Shown here in pieces: positions 41,867 through 52,000 of a stretch of DNA of 64,000 nt. Numbering within the stretch: position 1 is the stretch's first letter; each line of letters begins with the position of its first letter. The DNA is from Paenibacillus xylanivorans (lineage in GTDB: Bacteria > Bacillota > Bacilli > Paenibacillales > Paenibacillaceae). The stretch covers positions 323,473-387,472 of the forward strand of contig NZ_LITU01000083.1 in the NCBI RefSeq assembly GCF_001280595.1, written 5' to 3'. The translations under genes and the position numbers were made by a program. The notes beneath the pieces were generated by a model. That model saw only the letters and a program-made list of their open reading frames with translations. It was not told where the DNA came from and did not search any database.

Positions 41867-44800
41867 ATGATTCCAATTTCGGATGAGGTTATGAATGTGC
41901 TGTCCCAGCGTCTGAAGCTGGGGGAAGGAGCAGTTCCCAATATCCGGGTTGAAGTGGACAGGCTAGCATTTATCCCGGGACGGACAGAAGAGTTCAGGCA
42001 TATGGTTTCTGAGCTAGTACCTGTCATCAGTACACAATCCGTTTGGGTGGATGAGTCGAGTAACGGAATATATAATGGTTCGACCGAAGCTAACGCCCAA
42101 GACATTTGTTTTCCGGTCAAGGGTAAAACGATAGACACGATTAAAGTAACAGATAAATTTGGATCTCCTCGTGATAAAGGTACAAGGATTCATCAAGGCA
42201 TTGATTTGTGGGATGAGATTGGAACTCCGATTCTGGCTGCTTGGGCAGGAAAGGTAGTTCGAACATCCCGGAATAAAACAGAAGGTGCCGGTAATGCCGT
42301 AAACATTCGACATGCCAATGGTGTAATCACCAAGTACTTTCATTTAAAAGAAATTCTCTGTTCGGTGGATGATGAAGTAGCTCAAGGGGCTGTCATTGGA
42401 ACACTAGGCAATACAGGGGGGGTATATACCAATGGCCATAAGGTGTCTGCTGCTGAACGTGCAGCTGGCAAAGGGCGACATCTGCACTTTGAAATTTGGG
42501 AAGGGGTTAATCCAACAACGAAAACTGGAGAAGGTGGCAAGGCGGTTAACCCCAACTTGTATTTGAAGGGACAGCGCAAACTGCACGGAAATGCGAAAAC
42601 AACGTTTACTGATGTAGAGCCGGTTCAAGTCGAAGGATATCCAGGAGAGATTAAACTGAATGAGAAGTTCGACAAACGCAACTGGTATGAGAAAAGCGTT
42701 TATACAACCGGATTGAAATTTTCGGAGTATGCCAAGATTGAATCGGGTTGGACTTTGTTTGATTCGGGAGGCAAGTTGCTGTATACGTTTGATGGCAAAG
42801 CCGCCGTAGTCGAATTTGAGATTAACGTGACTAAACTGAGCATGCCTACTCAAGGGCTTCTTAGTATTGGAATGGGGACTAATTTTAGTGAAGCGGAAGG
42901 GGATTCTTTCGCAGTGGTGATTGATGGTAAAACGTATGCCTATGTCAATAAGTTCAACGGGGCATATGACCTGACCAAACTAACGGAATTGAACAATATT
43001 GTAATCCCCGCAAAAGCCAAAAGCATCAAAATTAAGGTGACTTATGGGGGCAAACAAAACACCACTGTTCCACCCGGCACGGTTCCTGCTTCGAAGGTGA
43101 AATACAAAAAATTCGCCATTGATTATATTCGTATACAAGAGTTGTTGCCTGCTCCGTTGAAGAATCAAAAGAGTGAAGAAGGACTTGATCCGTCCAAAGG
43201 CTATTATCAAACGAATAGTTATGAAGGTTTTGTCATGAACAATTGGCCAGAGTCGGATGTTATTCAGGTTGGATCTTTTGTCTATATGGATACACAGGTT
43301 CTTCCCAATATCATTAGTGCCGAAATCGATGATCAGTTTGACTCTGAAGCCAGGGAAGCACGGCTGACCATCTCTAATCCCAGAGGATTCTTCTCCCCGG
43401 ATTATAATCCTGCCCATTTTCCCGAGCTTGGGGGCGTCCCATCTCCATGGTCTTATTTTGCCAATGGATTCCATGTTGGGGTTCTGAGTGAAAACACACC
43501 GATACGTATCTACATGGGCTATGGTCAGCATATGATGCGAGTATTTACCGGACTGATCGACAAGGTGGACATCAATGGTGAGGGCTCCACGCTGGAGATC
43601 ACGGCTCGAGATATGTACAAGCGCATTATCGAGAAAGTCATTTCGGAGAAAAAAGCTTATCCAGAGGTTGATGAGATTGATAATGTGCCAGATCCGGTGC
43701 CCCCTGCAGCAGTAGGGACGGACCGGACATCATCCATTATTCAGGCTGCCCAAGCTCAAGCTGCGGCGTATGGCGTGCCCGATCACAAATTTTTGCTTGC
43801 GATATGCAAGCATGAAACCGTACTTGGCACACAAGGTATGGGCAGGGAGGAGAACGGCAGCTTTATTCTTGGATACGGAATTCCTAACAAGCAATACGAA
43901 GGTATTCAGGAGCAGATGAAGCGCGGAGCAGAACGGATGTCCAAAGCACTGGCTTCCAGAGGGAAAAAAGTGACTTCCAAGGCGGATGTACTTTATTTCC
44001 ATAATGGAGGAGACATTGCTCCAATGACCTGGAGTGAAGATCGGGATAATTGGGTGAACAAGGTATGGACCTTTTATCAGGAGATGCTCGCAGACCCGGC
44101 AAGCTGGACCATAACAGCAACCCCCACTCCGGCTGTTACACCGACACCAGCTCAGCCAGTGGAACTTGAAAAGCCGGCCTGGGTCAAATCCACGGTTGTC
44201 CTAGATCTGGTTAAACACGCAGGTATGGTGGGTTGGAGGGCAACCAGTGAGGATCGCTCTTATCCTGACTATGTAATCGACGAGACCTATCTGATTGAGG
44301 TGAATCAGAAGACGGGCAGAGTCATTGTTCCGGTACCGGGACAGGAGGGTGAGTTTGAAGTCAAGGATGCAAGTACGGTGCTTACGCCCAATGGATGGCT
44401 TAATCCATTTATTGAGGAGTATGGCAAAACGTTTGAGCAATGGTCCGCCAAAGTTACAGAATCTGTTCAGGAAATTATTTCGGAGATTCCGTATCGAAGC
44501 TACTGTGACCGTTATGGTACATACCGATTGGAGCGCTTGAATTATGACAAACCGGTCGTTGCGGAGTTTTCCGAGAACGACAATCTGATCTCTATTACCA
44601 AATCCACGGATTGGTCCAGAGGAAGAAGTCACATCGTTGTTATCGACTCGAATCAAAAACAGAGCAGTTTTGTGGACAAGGAGATCTTGCTGGAACTCAA
44701 AGGAGAGATCCGAACCATGGTGCTTGCGGTTCCTTGGGCCAAGACGGTTGAAGCCAAGAGACAGGTGGCAGAGCGAGCTTTTTTTGATATGAAACGTATG

Positions 44801-44992
44801 TGCCGTACGCTGCAGGTATCCATTCCTGCGAATCCTGCTCTTGATCTGCTTGACAACGTTATCGTGACGGATAAAACGACTACCACCCGCGCCGTATACA
44901 CGATTAAAAGTATCAAAACAAGCTATTCTGTGGATCGGGGTATGCTTCAGGTCATTGATATGATGTGGGCAAGAAAGGGAGTGATGGTGTAA
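41867..44992 (+). CDS. Tail tip protein with M23 peptidase and lysozyme-like segments
   Basis: This 1041-residue protein probably forms the tail tip and opens the target wall. Residues about 85-215 are an M23 (LytM) zinc endopeptidase: HQGIDLWDEIGTP supplies His and Asp, then HANGVITKYFHL and RHLHFEIWEG supply the last His residues. Residues about 460-595 resemble the baseplate hub family (XkdQ/gp27-like: FDSEAREARLTISNP, IRIYMGYGQHMMRVFTGLID). Residues about 618-745 resemble a lysozyme/glucosaminidase-like fold (LLAICKHETVLGTQGMG, DVLYFHNGGDI). A Pro/Thr linker near residue 755 leads to a second hub-like part. AAGGGGGAGATAATAT precedes the ATG; the next gene overlaps its stop. Confidence 0.75.
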   Translation: MIPISDEVMNVLSQRLKLGEGAVPNIRVEVDRLAFIPGRTEEFRHMVSELVPVISTQSVWVDESSNGIYNGSTEANAQDICFPVKGKTIDTIKVTDKFGSPRDKGTRIHQGIDLWDEIGTPILAAWAGKVVRTSRNKTEGAGNAVNIRHANGVITKYFHLKEILCSVDDEVAQGAVIGTLGNTGGVYTNGHKVSAAERAAGKGRHLHFEIWEGVNPTTKTGEGGKAVNPNLYLKGQRKLHGNAKTTFTDVEPVQVEGYPGEIKLNEKFDKRNWYEKSVYTTGLKFSEYAKIESGWTLFDSGGKLLYTFDGKAAVVEFEINVTKLSMPTQGLLSIGMGTNFSEAEGDSFAVVIDGKTYAYVNKFNGAYDLTKLTELNNIVIPAKAKSIKIKVTYGGKQNTTVPPGTVPASKVKYKKFAIDYIRIQELLPAPLKNQKSEEGLDPSKGYYQTNSYEGFVMNNWPESDVIQVGSFVYMDTQVLPNIISAEIDDQFDSEAREARLTISNPRGFFSPDYNPAHFPELGGVPSPWSYFANGFHVGVLSENTPIRIYMGYGQHMMRVFTGLIDKVDINGEGSTLEITARDMYKRIIEKVISEKKAYPEVDEIDNVPDPVPPAAVGTDRTSSIIQAAQAQAAAYGVPDHKFLLAICKHETVLGTQGMGREENGSFILGYGIPNKQYEGIQEQMKRGAERMSKALASRGKKVTSKADVLYFHNGGDIAPMTWSEDRDNWVNKVWTFYQEMLADPASWTITATPTPAVTPTPAQPVELEKPAWVKSTVVLDLVKHAGMVGWRATSEDRSYPDYVIDETYLIEVNQKTGRVIVPVPGQEGEFEVKDASTVLTPNGWLNPFIEEYGKTFEQWSAKVTESVQEIISEIPYRSYCDRYGTYRLERLNYDKPVVAEFSENDNLISITKSTDWSRGRSHIVVIDSNQKQSSFVDKEILLELKGEIRTMVLAVPWAKTVEAKRQVAERAFFDMKRMCRTLQVSIPANPALDLLDNVIVTDKTTTTRAVYTIKSIKTSYSVDRGMLQVIDMMWARKGVMV

Positions 44993-45408
44993 TGGCCGGT
45001 ATTGTGAATGAAAATATTGTTTTTCCTGTGCTGGATCTGATCCACCGGGAATTACGCAAGTACAGCAGTACTTCAAATTCGAATAGTTCTCCTCTTGAGG
45101 GGGAACCTTCCGTTACATTATATCGGGAACACATGCAGGACCCGGATAGAGTGACTGGAGCAGACCTCTTCTATGAATCGGAATGGAAGGTTTCGATCTG
45201 GATGAAGTTCGGCTCAGAGGATGAAGAAGACTTTCCTGCGGGAGTGGGCTATGCCCACCCGGATTATGAATACTACAAGTATTTCAGGTTAACACAGGTG
45301 ACCGCCCGCACATTTGATCCAAGTGGAGAGTCAATGTTCACCTACAATATTGGTCTAAATTATGATGACGAAGGACGCTTAACTGGAACGAGCGTAAATC
45401 GTATATAG
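44992..45408 (+). CDS. Hypothetical tail-module protein
   Basis: From ATG 44992, which shares its A with the preceding stop (TAATG), the product is 138 residues. It starts MAGIVNENIVFPVLDLIHRE and has strand-like segments (WKVSIWMKFGSEDEEDF, YKYFRLTQVTARTFDPSGES). It resembles small structural proteins found between tip and fibre genes, but I recognise no family. Its tight coupling with the tip protein gene argues for an equimolar partner. Confidence 0.6.
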   Translation: MAGIVNENIVFPVLDLIHRELRKYSSTSNSNSSPLEGEPSVTLYREHMQDPDRVTGADLFYESEWKVSIWMKFGSEDEEDFPAGVGYAHPDYEYYKYFRLTQVTARTFDPSGESMFTYNIGLNYDDEGRLTGTSVNRI

Positions 45409-45426
45409 CATTTAGGAGGTGGTTCC

Positions 45427-45837
45427 ATGGCATTTAATGTTTCTTACATCGCGGGTGGCGTCATCGACAAAGTGCGCGAGCTGCCGTACCCACACTTCAG
45501 TAAAAAGACGATCCCATTCATACGGGGACAGATGTTGGACATTCCGGCGGCCAAGACCACCAAGTCCGATACGTTCACCTTGGCGTATGACACGGAGTTT
45601 CTGAGCATTGCGTTTGCTGCGAGTCACTACTGTGTCGGCGATTACTGGGAGCTGACGATCGGACCGGAGCGAGTATGTCAAACCATCTATACGAAGGAGC
45701 TTCCCGAGTCGGTATCCATGGGTAACAGTTTCGGAATTGTCTACCCGATTCCAGCGGGAACGACCATTAAGTTTGACTTCTTCAACGCGGTGGCTGAAGC
45801 CAAGTCGGTCTGGTACAACATCAAATTTTTGAGATAA
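45427..45837 (+). CDS. Hypothetical tail-module protein, beta-rich
   Basis: A 136-residue protein starting MAFNVSYIAGGVIDKVRELP, with alternating beta-strand segments (TFTLAYDTEFLSIAFAA, YWELTIGPERVCQTIYTKEL) and an aromatic end (SVWYNIKFLR). AGGAGGTGGTTCC precedes the ATG. I do not recognise a family. It lies just before the first of the three related appendage proteins, and its size fits a trimeric collar or a connector, which is speculation. Confidence 0.6.
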   Translation: MAFNVSYIAGGVIDKVRELPYPHFSKKTIPFIRGQMLDIPAAKTTKSDTFTLAYDTEFLSIAFAASHYCVGDYWELTIGPERVCQTIYTKELPESVSMGNSFGIVYPIPAGTTIKFDFFNAVAEAKSVWYNIKFLR

Positions 45838-45848
45838 GGAGGGTGACG

Positions 45849-47804
45849 ATGGCACTTCAAAAACCGCAGACGAACTTTGCCGCCTATATTGACGGAGAGT
45901 CGGAAGCACAAAATCTGATCAAAACGTTGGCCGATGAGATCGTAGGTGCTGACATTCCCAGAGTAGAAGGCGGCCTAGATGCAAATCGTTGGGAAAAAGT
46001 CTACGAATCTAGCGGAGCTGAGTGGGTGACCTACAGTAAAAGTTATAACAAAGGCGTTATTGGCATGTACGCCCATTCGGATGGAAATCAGTATGAAGTT
46101 TACAAAATTCCGGATTGGACCGAAGCCAAAAGCTACACGGGAGATTCTGCCCTAGATGCGGATGGATGTTTATGGGAAGTAAGGCAAACCTATTTTGACG
46201 AAGCAGTGGAAGGCATGACTCAACCAGGCACAGCCAACATTGGAAAAACTTACGGCAATTATAAGACTGGACGTAAAATTCAGGTAGTTCAATTCTCCTA
46301 CCAAGATGTTCAAACCAATGAAACAAAGTACGTTGATATTCCTGGTTGTTTAGTAACTGTTGTTGTGGATGATTCAGTTCCAGACGGGTATAGAGCATAC
46401 CTCGTACGTCAGGTAATTGGAAATCTTGATGGAACGACAAAACCATCGAAGGAATGGAATCAGTTTGAGATAGTGACGGAAATGCCCACGGATTGGGCAT
46501 ATGCGATCAAGCTTGCACCAAAAGGGAAGTTTCAGTACAACTTTTCGAGACCAGATAATTATTATGACAGGAGCCCGTACTGGGCATGGGGAGCAATTGT
46601 TGATAGTTTCTATGAACCTGTAAAGCAAATTTACAAGTTTGATGAACTATTCTATACAGCTGATGTATTGAACTATGTGACCGCTCAGGTAGTAGTGAAA
46701 GCAACTCCTACAGTTCCTACAGGAATCCAGGTTAGAGATTATTATGTCATGCTTGAGCAGCCAGCTCATGACTGGAATTATATTAACATTTACTATGGGG
46801 AAGGCTTCGAGGGGAAAGTTGCCCAAGGCAACCAAAACGAAACGTATGATGGGATCTGTGATCCTGAAACCTTATTAATAGGAAAGTCTCCTATAGTTAT
46901 CGACCAGTTGAAGGCTCATTATATGTATCTAACATGGAATGATTCAACTGCCATCAAAACTTTCCTCCCACCGTCCACGAAGTGGAAGTTGGACTACGAC
47001 GGGAAAACAGAAATTGTCAGTCCGGCAGCTCGCTTTTTCCATGGGCGAGATTCTACAACGTCTTGGCTGCCTAATAAAAAACGCAGACCAGACTACCTGG
47101 TAGCCTATACGCTATCGGTAAACAATGATCGGGTTATCGTTGTCCTTGAAGGTGATCCTTCCCCCAATATCCATAGCTACTATCGAAGTTTTGGATACAT
47201 AGGCAAAATTGTTCCTTTCAATGACTTTGACCATGGTGGGAACTTCGGGGTTACGGTTGGTATGGGTGATTTACGGACGGATATGACAGGTTATACGAAA
47301 AAGGACATTCTAACGGACCTTAATCCCGATCTATACGCAAAATATGGTGAGTACACCTCAAATGGGATGGATTCCATGTCCATGTTGAAGACACGCAGTA
47401 ATGTCCTGTTTCAACGTTATTACCCGGCCTTTATTTCGCACCTTCCGAATTATCCTTCCGTCGGCACACTTCCTCCGGGGCTGTCCAAACTTGTTGTAGA
47501 TATGGACGGATTCCAGAAATCCCTTTGGACAGGAAAGTATCATGCCAGTCCGATCTACCTTGTCCATCAGGCTGAGGGGTACCGGGGATATATGGATGGC
47601 GTAGTTGCGATTTACGACCATAATCTAGTCAATCGCGATGAATTAATTGTAGATACAGAAATTTTGAAAGATAAGTCCAATCCTTCTTTGGGCACATGGA
47701 CAGAAGTTTATAAATTTTTCAGTATCAAGAGCCCGTTGAACCTGTTTAAGCATTCACCATCACCAGATGTCATTACGATTGCATTTTTGAAAGAGATAAA
47801 ATAA
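45849..47804 (+). CDS. Appendage protein, first of a three-member related family
   Basis: The 651-residue protein (ATG 45849, AAGGAGG 6 bases upstream; the GTG at 45843 overlaps the ribosome binding site) has an aromatic beta-rich N-terminal half and a C-terminal module from about residue 430. Key segments are VVLEGDPSPNIHSYYRSFGY, GKIVPFNDFDHGGNFG, NVLFQRYYPAFISHLP and SPIYLVHQAEGYRGYMDGVV followed by DELIV. The same ordered segments occur in the next gene and at the end of the window. I know no function for the module; its place near fibre genes suggests a receptor-binding or adhesive role. Confidence 0.6.
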   Translation: MALQKPQTNFAAYIDGESEAQNLIKTLADEIVGADIPRVEGGLDANRWEKVYESSGAEWVTYSKSYNKGVIGMYAHSDGNQYEVYKIPDWTEAKSYTGDSALDADGCLWEVRQTYFDEAVEGMTQPGTANIGKTYGNYKTGRKIQVVQFSYQDVQTNETKYVDIPGCLVTVVVDDSVPDGYRAYLVRQVIGNLDGTTKPSKEWNQFEIVTEMPTDWAYAIKLAPKGKFQYNFSRPDNYYDRSPYWAWGAIVDSFYEPVKQIYKFDELFYTADVLNYVTAQVVVKATPTVPTGIQVRDYYVMLEQPAHDWNYINIYYGEGFEGKVAQGNQNETYDGICDPETLLIGKSPIVIDQLKAHYMYLTWNDSTAIKTFLPPSTKWKLDYDGKTEIVSPAARFFHGRDSTTSWLPNKKRRPDYLVAYTLSVNNDRVIVVLEGDPSPNIHSYYRSFGYIGKIVPFNDFDHGGNFGVTVGMGDLRTDMTGYTKKDILTDLNPDLYAKYGEYTSNGMDSMSMLKTRSNVLFQRYYPAFISHLPNYPSVGTLPPGLSKLVVDMDGFQKSLWTGKYHASPIYLVHQAEGYRGYMDGVVAIYDHNLVNRDELIVDTEILKDKSNPSLGTWTEVYKFFSIKSPLNLFKHSPSPDVITIAFLKEIK

Positions 47805-47820
47805 GGAGGATTACTACACA

Positions 47821-48957
47821 ATGGCAAACTTTAAATATGTAGAGACAATCACCACTTCCCAGGATTTGTTGACAAAACTGAAGGAAGAAGTTACAGGCTT
47901 CAAGAGCTTCCCTTTTGAATCAACCGCAGGTGAGTCTCAGGAACAAAACCTGTGGGAAGTTTTTTACGAGGAAAAGGACAACAATGATCGGGTTCAGGAG
48001 CTCATTCTTCGTGGAGTTATGACGATTGGTACTCAAGCGACTCCAATCACCAAAAATTTCTATGTAAGCTTCATCAATCACGCCCTGGTACCACGCGTCG
48101 TTGCACCTGTTCCAGCCTATGAGGAGCATAGTACGTTAACTGTACAATTGCTTGAAGGACTTGAGGGCAGTGAGCCAACTACATTACCGGTTACAACCCG
48201 ACCTACGTTCAAACTGACAGGTCACCCGGTACTTTACCAATGGGCATTGGAAAACTATACACCAACGGATCGGAATAAAGAGAAACCTGTGTATATGTAC
48301 GTCAATGTTATGAACAACCGCTTGGCGATGGTGCTTGTTGCAGACCCTGCGGTGAACTTCCTTGATTACAAAAAATCATTCTTATATGCTGGAGCCCTGA
48401 AACCGTTCAAGTACAACCTGAATGATGTAGACGGAAACGTGATGCTGACAGCCGGGGCCGTGATTGAGGAACCGGACATTTCTCAGATTGCTAAAACGGG
48501 AACATACTACTATGGTCAGTATACTTCTGCAGGTAACAACACACTTCAGATGTTGAAAACCAAATCAGGTATTGAATTTCAGCAGCATTATCCTTCCTTT
48601 ATTACACAAGCTCCACCGAAAGGTAAAGCTTATCTTGATCCGGAATTGGGGGATACAGGTCTGGAATTGGAGCCACAAGGCTTCCAGGCATCGAAATGGA
48701 CTTCCAAATATCACTTGTCTCCAATCTATGTGGTCCACCCTTATGAGGGCTATCGCGGTCAATTCGATAACTGCATCGCGGTTACGAAGCATAATATCCT
48801 TCACCTCGATGAGTTGATTATTGATGTGGAAGGCAAGTCTTGGGATCAGGAAGTGTATCGTTACTTTGATACAGATACAGCACAGAACTTTATGAACCTA
48901 TCTGCTAACCAGCGTATGGGCGTGGCGATCTTGAAGGAAGTCCGTTACACAGCATAA
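47821..48957 (+). CDS. Appendage protein, second member of the related family
   Basis: The 378-residue protein starts KYVETITTSQDLLTKL and consists of a shorter N-terminal part plus the shared module: MVLVADPAVNFLDYKKSFLY, TYYYGQYTSAGNNTLQMLKT, FQQHYPSFITQAPP and SPIYVVHPYEGYRGQFDN then DELII. It matches the preceding protein in order and spacing across about 200 residues, so the two are paralogues. AAGGAGGATTACTACACA precedes the ATG. A terminator hairpin follows 40 bases after its stop, so this gene may be more strongly expressed than the giant fibre downstream. Confidence 0.65.
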   Translation: MANFKYVETITTSQDLLTKLKEEVTGFKSFPFESTAGESQEQNLWEVFYEEKDNNDRVQELILRGVMTIGTQATPITKNFYVSFINHALVPRVVAPVPAYEEHSTLTVQLLEGLEGSEPTTLPVTTRPTFKLTGHPVLYQWALENYTPTDRNKEKPVYMYVNVMNNRLAMVLVADPAVNFLDYKKSFLYAGALKPFKYNLNDVDGNVMLTAGAVIEEPDISQIAKTGTYYYGQYTSAGNNTLQMLKTKSGIEFQQHYPSFITQAPPKGKAYLDPELGDTGLELEPQGFQASKWTSKYHLSPIYVVHPYEGYRGQFDNCIAVTKHNILHLDELIIDVEGKSWDQEVYRYFDTDTAQNFMNLSANQRMGVAILKEVRYTA

Positions 48958-48996
48958 GGTGAACTGAATGAAAGCTGAATCGTATAGATTCAGTGA

Positions 48997-49038
48997 GAGG
49001 GAACTTTCTGAGACTCCACTCAGGGGTTCCCTCTTTTT
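48997..49038 (+). terminator. Internal terminator or attenuator before the giant fibre gene
   Basis: GAGGGAAC (48997-49004) pairs perfectly with GTTCCCTC (49026-49033), inner CTGAG/CTCAG pairing extends it, and TTTTT (49034-49038) follows. It stands 20 bases before the GTG start of the giant fibre gene. Confidence 0.85.
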
Positions 49039-49058
49039 CATTGGAAGGGGGCGGTGAT

Positions 49059-52000
49059 GTGAGTCAAGTAGTTAACCAGTACGATTTTACCGTTATAGAT
49101 TACACGACAACTCAGTACGGCTACCTATTCACTGTTGGAACTACAGGAAGCAGGCCTGAGGATTATCGATTTATATATATGCCTTACAGCCGTTATCCAA
49201 GTGTCCTGATGCTTGATTTCTATATGGCCAGATCGATTTCTCACGGGTTCAATCATCAACTTGTGGAAGCGATTCGCAAGGATCTTGAAGGAGAAGAACG
49301 ATTTATTGTTTTGGGTGATGCCAAACAAGGTAAAGAAGGAATTCTGCATAGTTCCTCAGAAGGATCGGGTTCGACCACTAAGCAAGGCAATATCATGAAT
49401 TTTTCATTTGAGATGGAGAGATCTGCGTTAATTGAAGCTTTGGAGATGGAACATCGCCAAGAAGGTCATAGACAAAATGATATGAAGTCATCAGCCCTCG
49501 ATGAAGAAATGACAGAAGGCTGGCGGGTGGATAACGACAAAGAGCTGAAGATTGTGCGCAATTTGGGTCTTACCCGTAACTTTGTGAAGAATTTGGACAA
49601 GCTGGAGCCCGGCAAAATCAGTTTCAGGGTCAGTGATTTTGGGATGATTGCGGACTATGCGGATAGCGCAGAGGAAGACAGTCAATCTGAATTGGTGATT
49701 AAGCAATTGGTGCACTCCATCAGAAATGATAAACCGGATATGGACGTGGCAGAGGTTTTCGAGGAAGTGAAGAAGATTATCGGACGATCAACGGAGAACC
49801 ATTTTCTGTTGCAAGCGCTCCAAGATAATCTTAGGACTACAGTACTCGGGGAAAGCATTCAGTCTAAGAAGGTGAGCAGACAAGATGTAGAGCTGCTGTA
49901 TCAGGAGCTGCTTGGGTTAAGAGAGAGCGATAAGGAGACACTTACTGAGGAAGCTATCATTACCGGAGCGAGGATTTATAATAATCAGCAATTATCTATT
50001 TTTTCAGAAATGTCCACAGCTTTTATTCGCCGATTTCAGGAAATTAAGTATATGCATATCGATCGGACGAGCCCTCAAGGTACTAGAGTGTATAACACTT
50101 CCCAACTGGCTCTCATGCGAACGCTGGGTGGTGCTATACGAGAGACAACGTTTAGTGGTATGACCACGGGGAAAATTGCTCAAGCATTCAGGGACATTGA
50201 AGAGCGTATGTTCCTGTCACAATTGAATCAAGCTACTCGCGACATGGAGTATGAGATGATGACTCAAGAGAATGTGCTTGCCAAACTGAAGGATCGTCAG
50301 TACCCCACATTTCTCCATACGGATATAAGAGGTGTACGCCAAGTCGATAAGAGACTTTACCTCCAAGACGATCTCGGTCAAAGCAGCCGTGATCGATATC
50401 GATATGAGCCAGTACTTCGTCCAAGTGATATTCTCTGGCATCCGATGCAAGCTCACAGAATTATAGACAAACATCCTTCAACTATAGAATCGGATATTAT
50501 TTTAGCCAAAAAGGAAATAGAGTCAATTACCGATGTGGAAAGGCATTTTCCATGGGCTGTTCGAGATCATGCTGAAGATATGAACATCATTAATGATCTG
50601 ACTACGGCTCAAAGAGTTTATCTGGAGAGAATGTATATTGAATATGAGCGTCCTGAGGCTCGACGGATTTATGTGGTGCAAAGTACTGTTGATCGTGATG
50701 CCGACCAGGCTTACCGCGAAAGTACAGAGTATGGTTTCGTTTTCAGAGATCTGCAAGAAAGCAGACGGATCAGCAAAATCCCAGGATATGTAGAAAGGGA
50801 AAGTACAATAGGTAAACGAGTATCCGTAGAGGCTCTTGAATTACTTAGCAATCTTTCTCTAGGTGAGAGGCAGAGTAAGCTCGAAACCTATATTGAGGAA
50901 AGATTCCATACTGCAACATTAGAAAACAGGAAACTTTTTATTCCCAACATTGAGGAAAGTGCAGACAGAAAAAAATCCTTTAATGGTTATACGACAGAAT
51001 TAACAACGACAGAGAGAGCGCTGGCCCATGATTTATGGCTACCTGAGTTTGAGGAGCATCTGGCTGAGAAAGAAGTGATACGTTCTTCCCAATTCGAAAA
51101 TTTAAAAACGTTTGGAAAGAACGATAATCAGAAGCAATTGCATCTAACAGATAAACCACTTGAATCGCACCGAGTTCGTAAGAAGATGGATATGGAAGCC
51201 ATTCTTCAGTCTATTCGAGATATGGATCGGCCGACGATGATTCGAGACGAACTCTTGGACAAATTGGTTGGTGGAGGCTGGTTGGGGAATAAAGCGTACC
51301 CTGGATATCTGGACGAGGAATTCATCGTTGGGGAGATCTTGCAGAACAGCCCTGCTGTCATTCTGGAAATGATGATGGAGGCTGTGAATGATGATCGTGC
51401 TTCTAGTTACTTTGACGAAAACTTCCTGATTGGGGTTAGGGAACGGGTAGATGCGTTAATCGACTGTGGGATTTTGACAGCTGACAAAGAAGGAGAAAGG
51501 TCAGGTATTATTTCCTTTAATTTCGAAGGTGCGAAGGAATCTCAGATGGGTATTATTGGGACGGAACTTGCAGAAGCATCCAAAGATTTGGGTGAAACAA
51601 TACTTGAAGATGAATCCATATCGGCTGAAATGAACAGACGTAGGTCCACTTTAGAGGCAGACGGTTTCGAGGGAGTAAAAGTGAAGGAGAATCTGCATGG
51701 CGAAATTACGGAAGTAATTTATGGGGCAGATTTTAATGCAAGGCCGGCTATTATTGAGGCTGAAGATCCATTAGGCTACTTGATTCCAGGCGGGGGATTA
51801 TTTCCAGACGACCCGGCGTATCAGGGAAGTGAAGTTGAACGTAGAGGACAATCCTCTGCCGAGTATACGGTGGGAGCGAAATTTGAACGTGATGGAGCGG
51901 TTCTCGATCATGGTGTCATGGGTTCCAACGGGAATCGTGAAAGTGTACTTCATACCGATTTCAATATGGGTGGGGCTTCCCGCGACCGCTATGGAACCAT

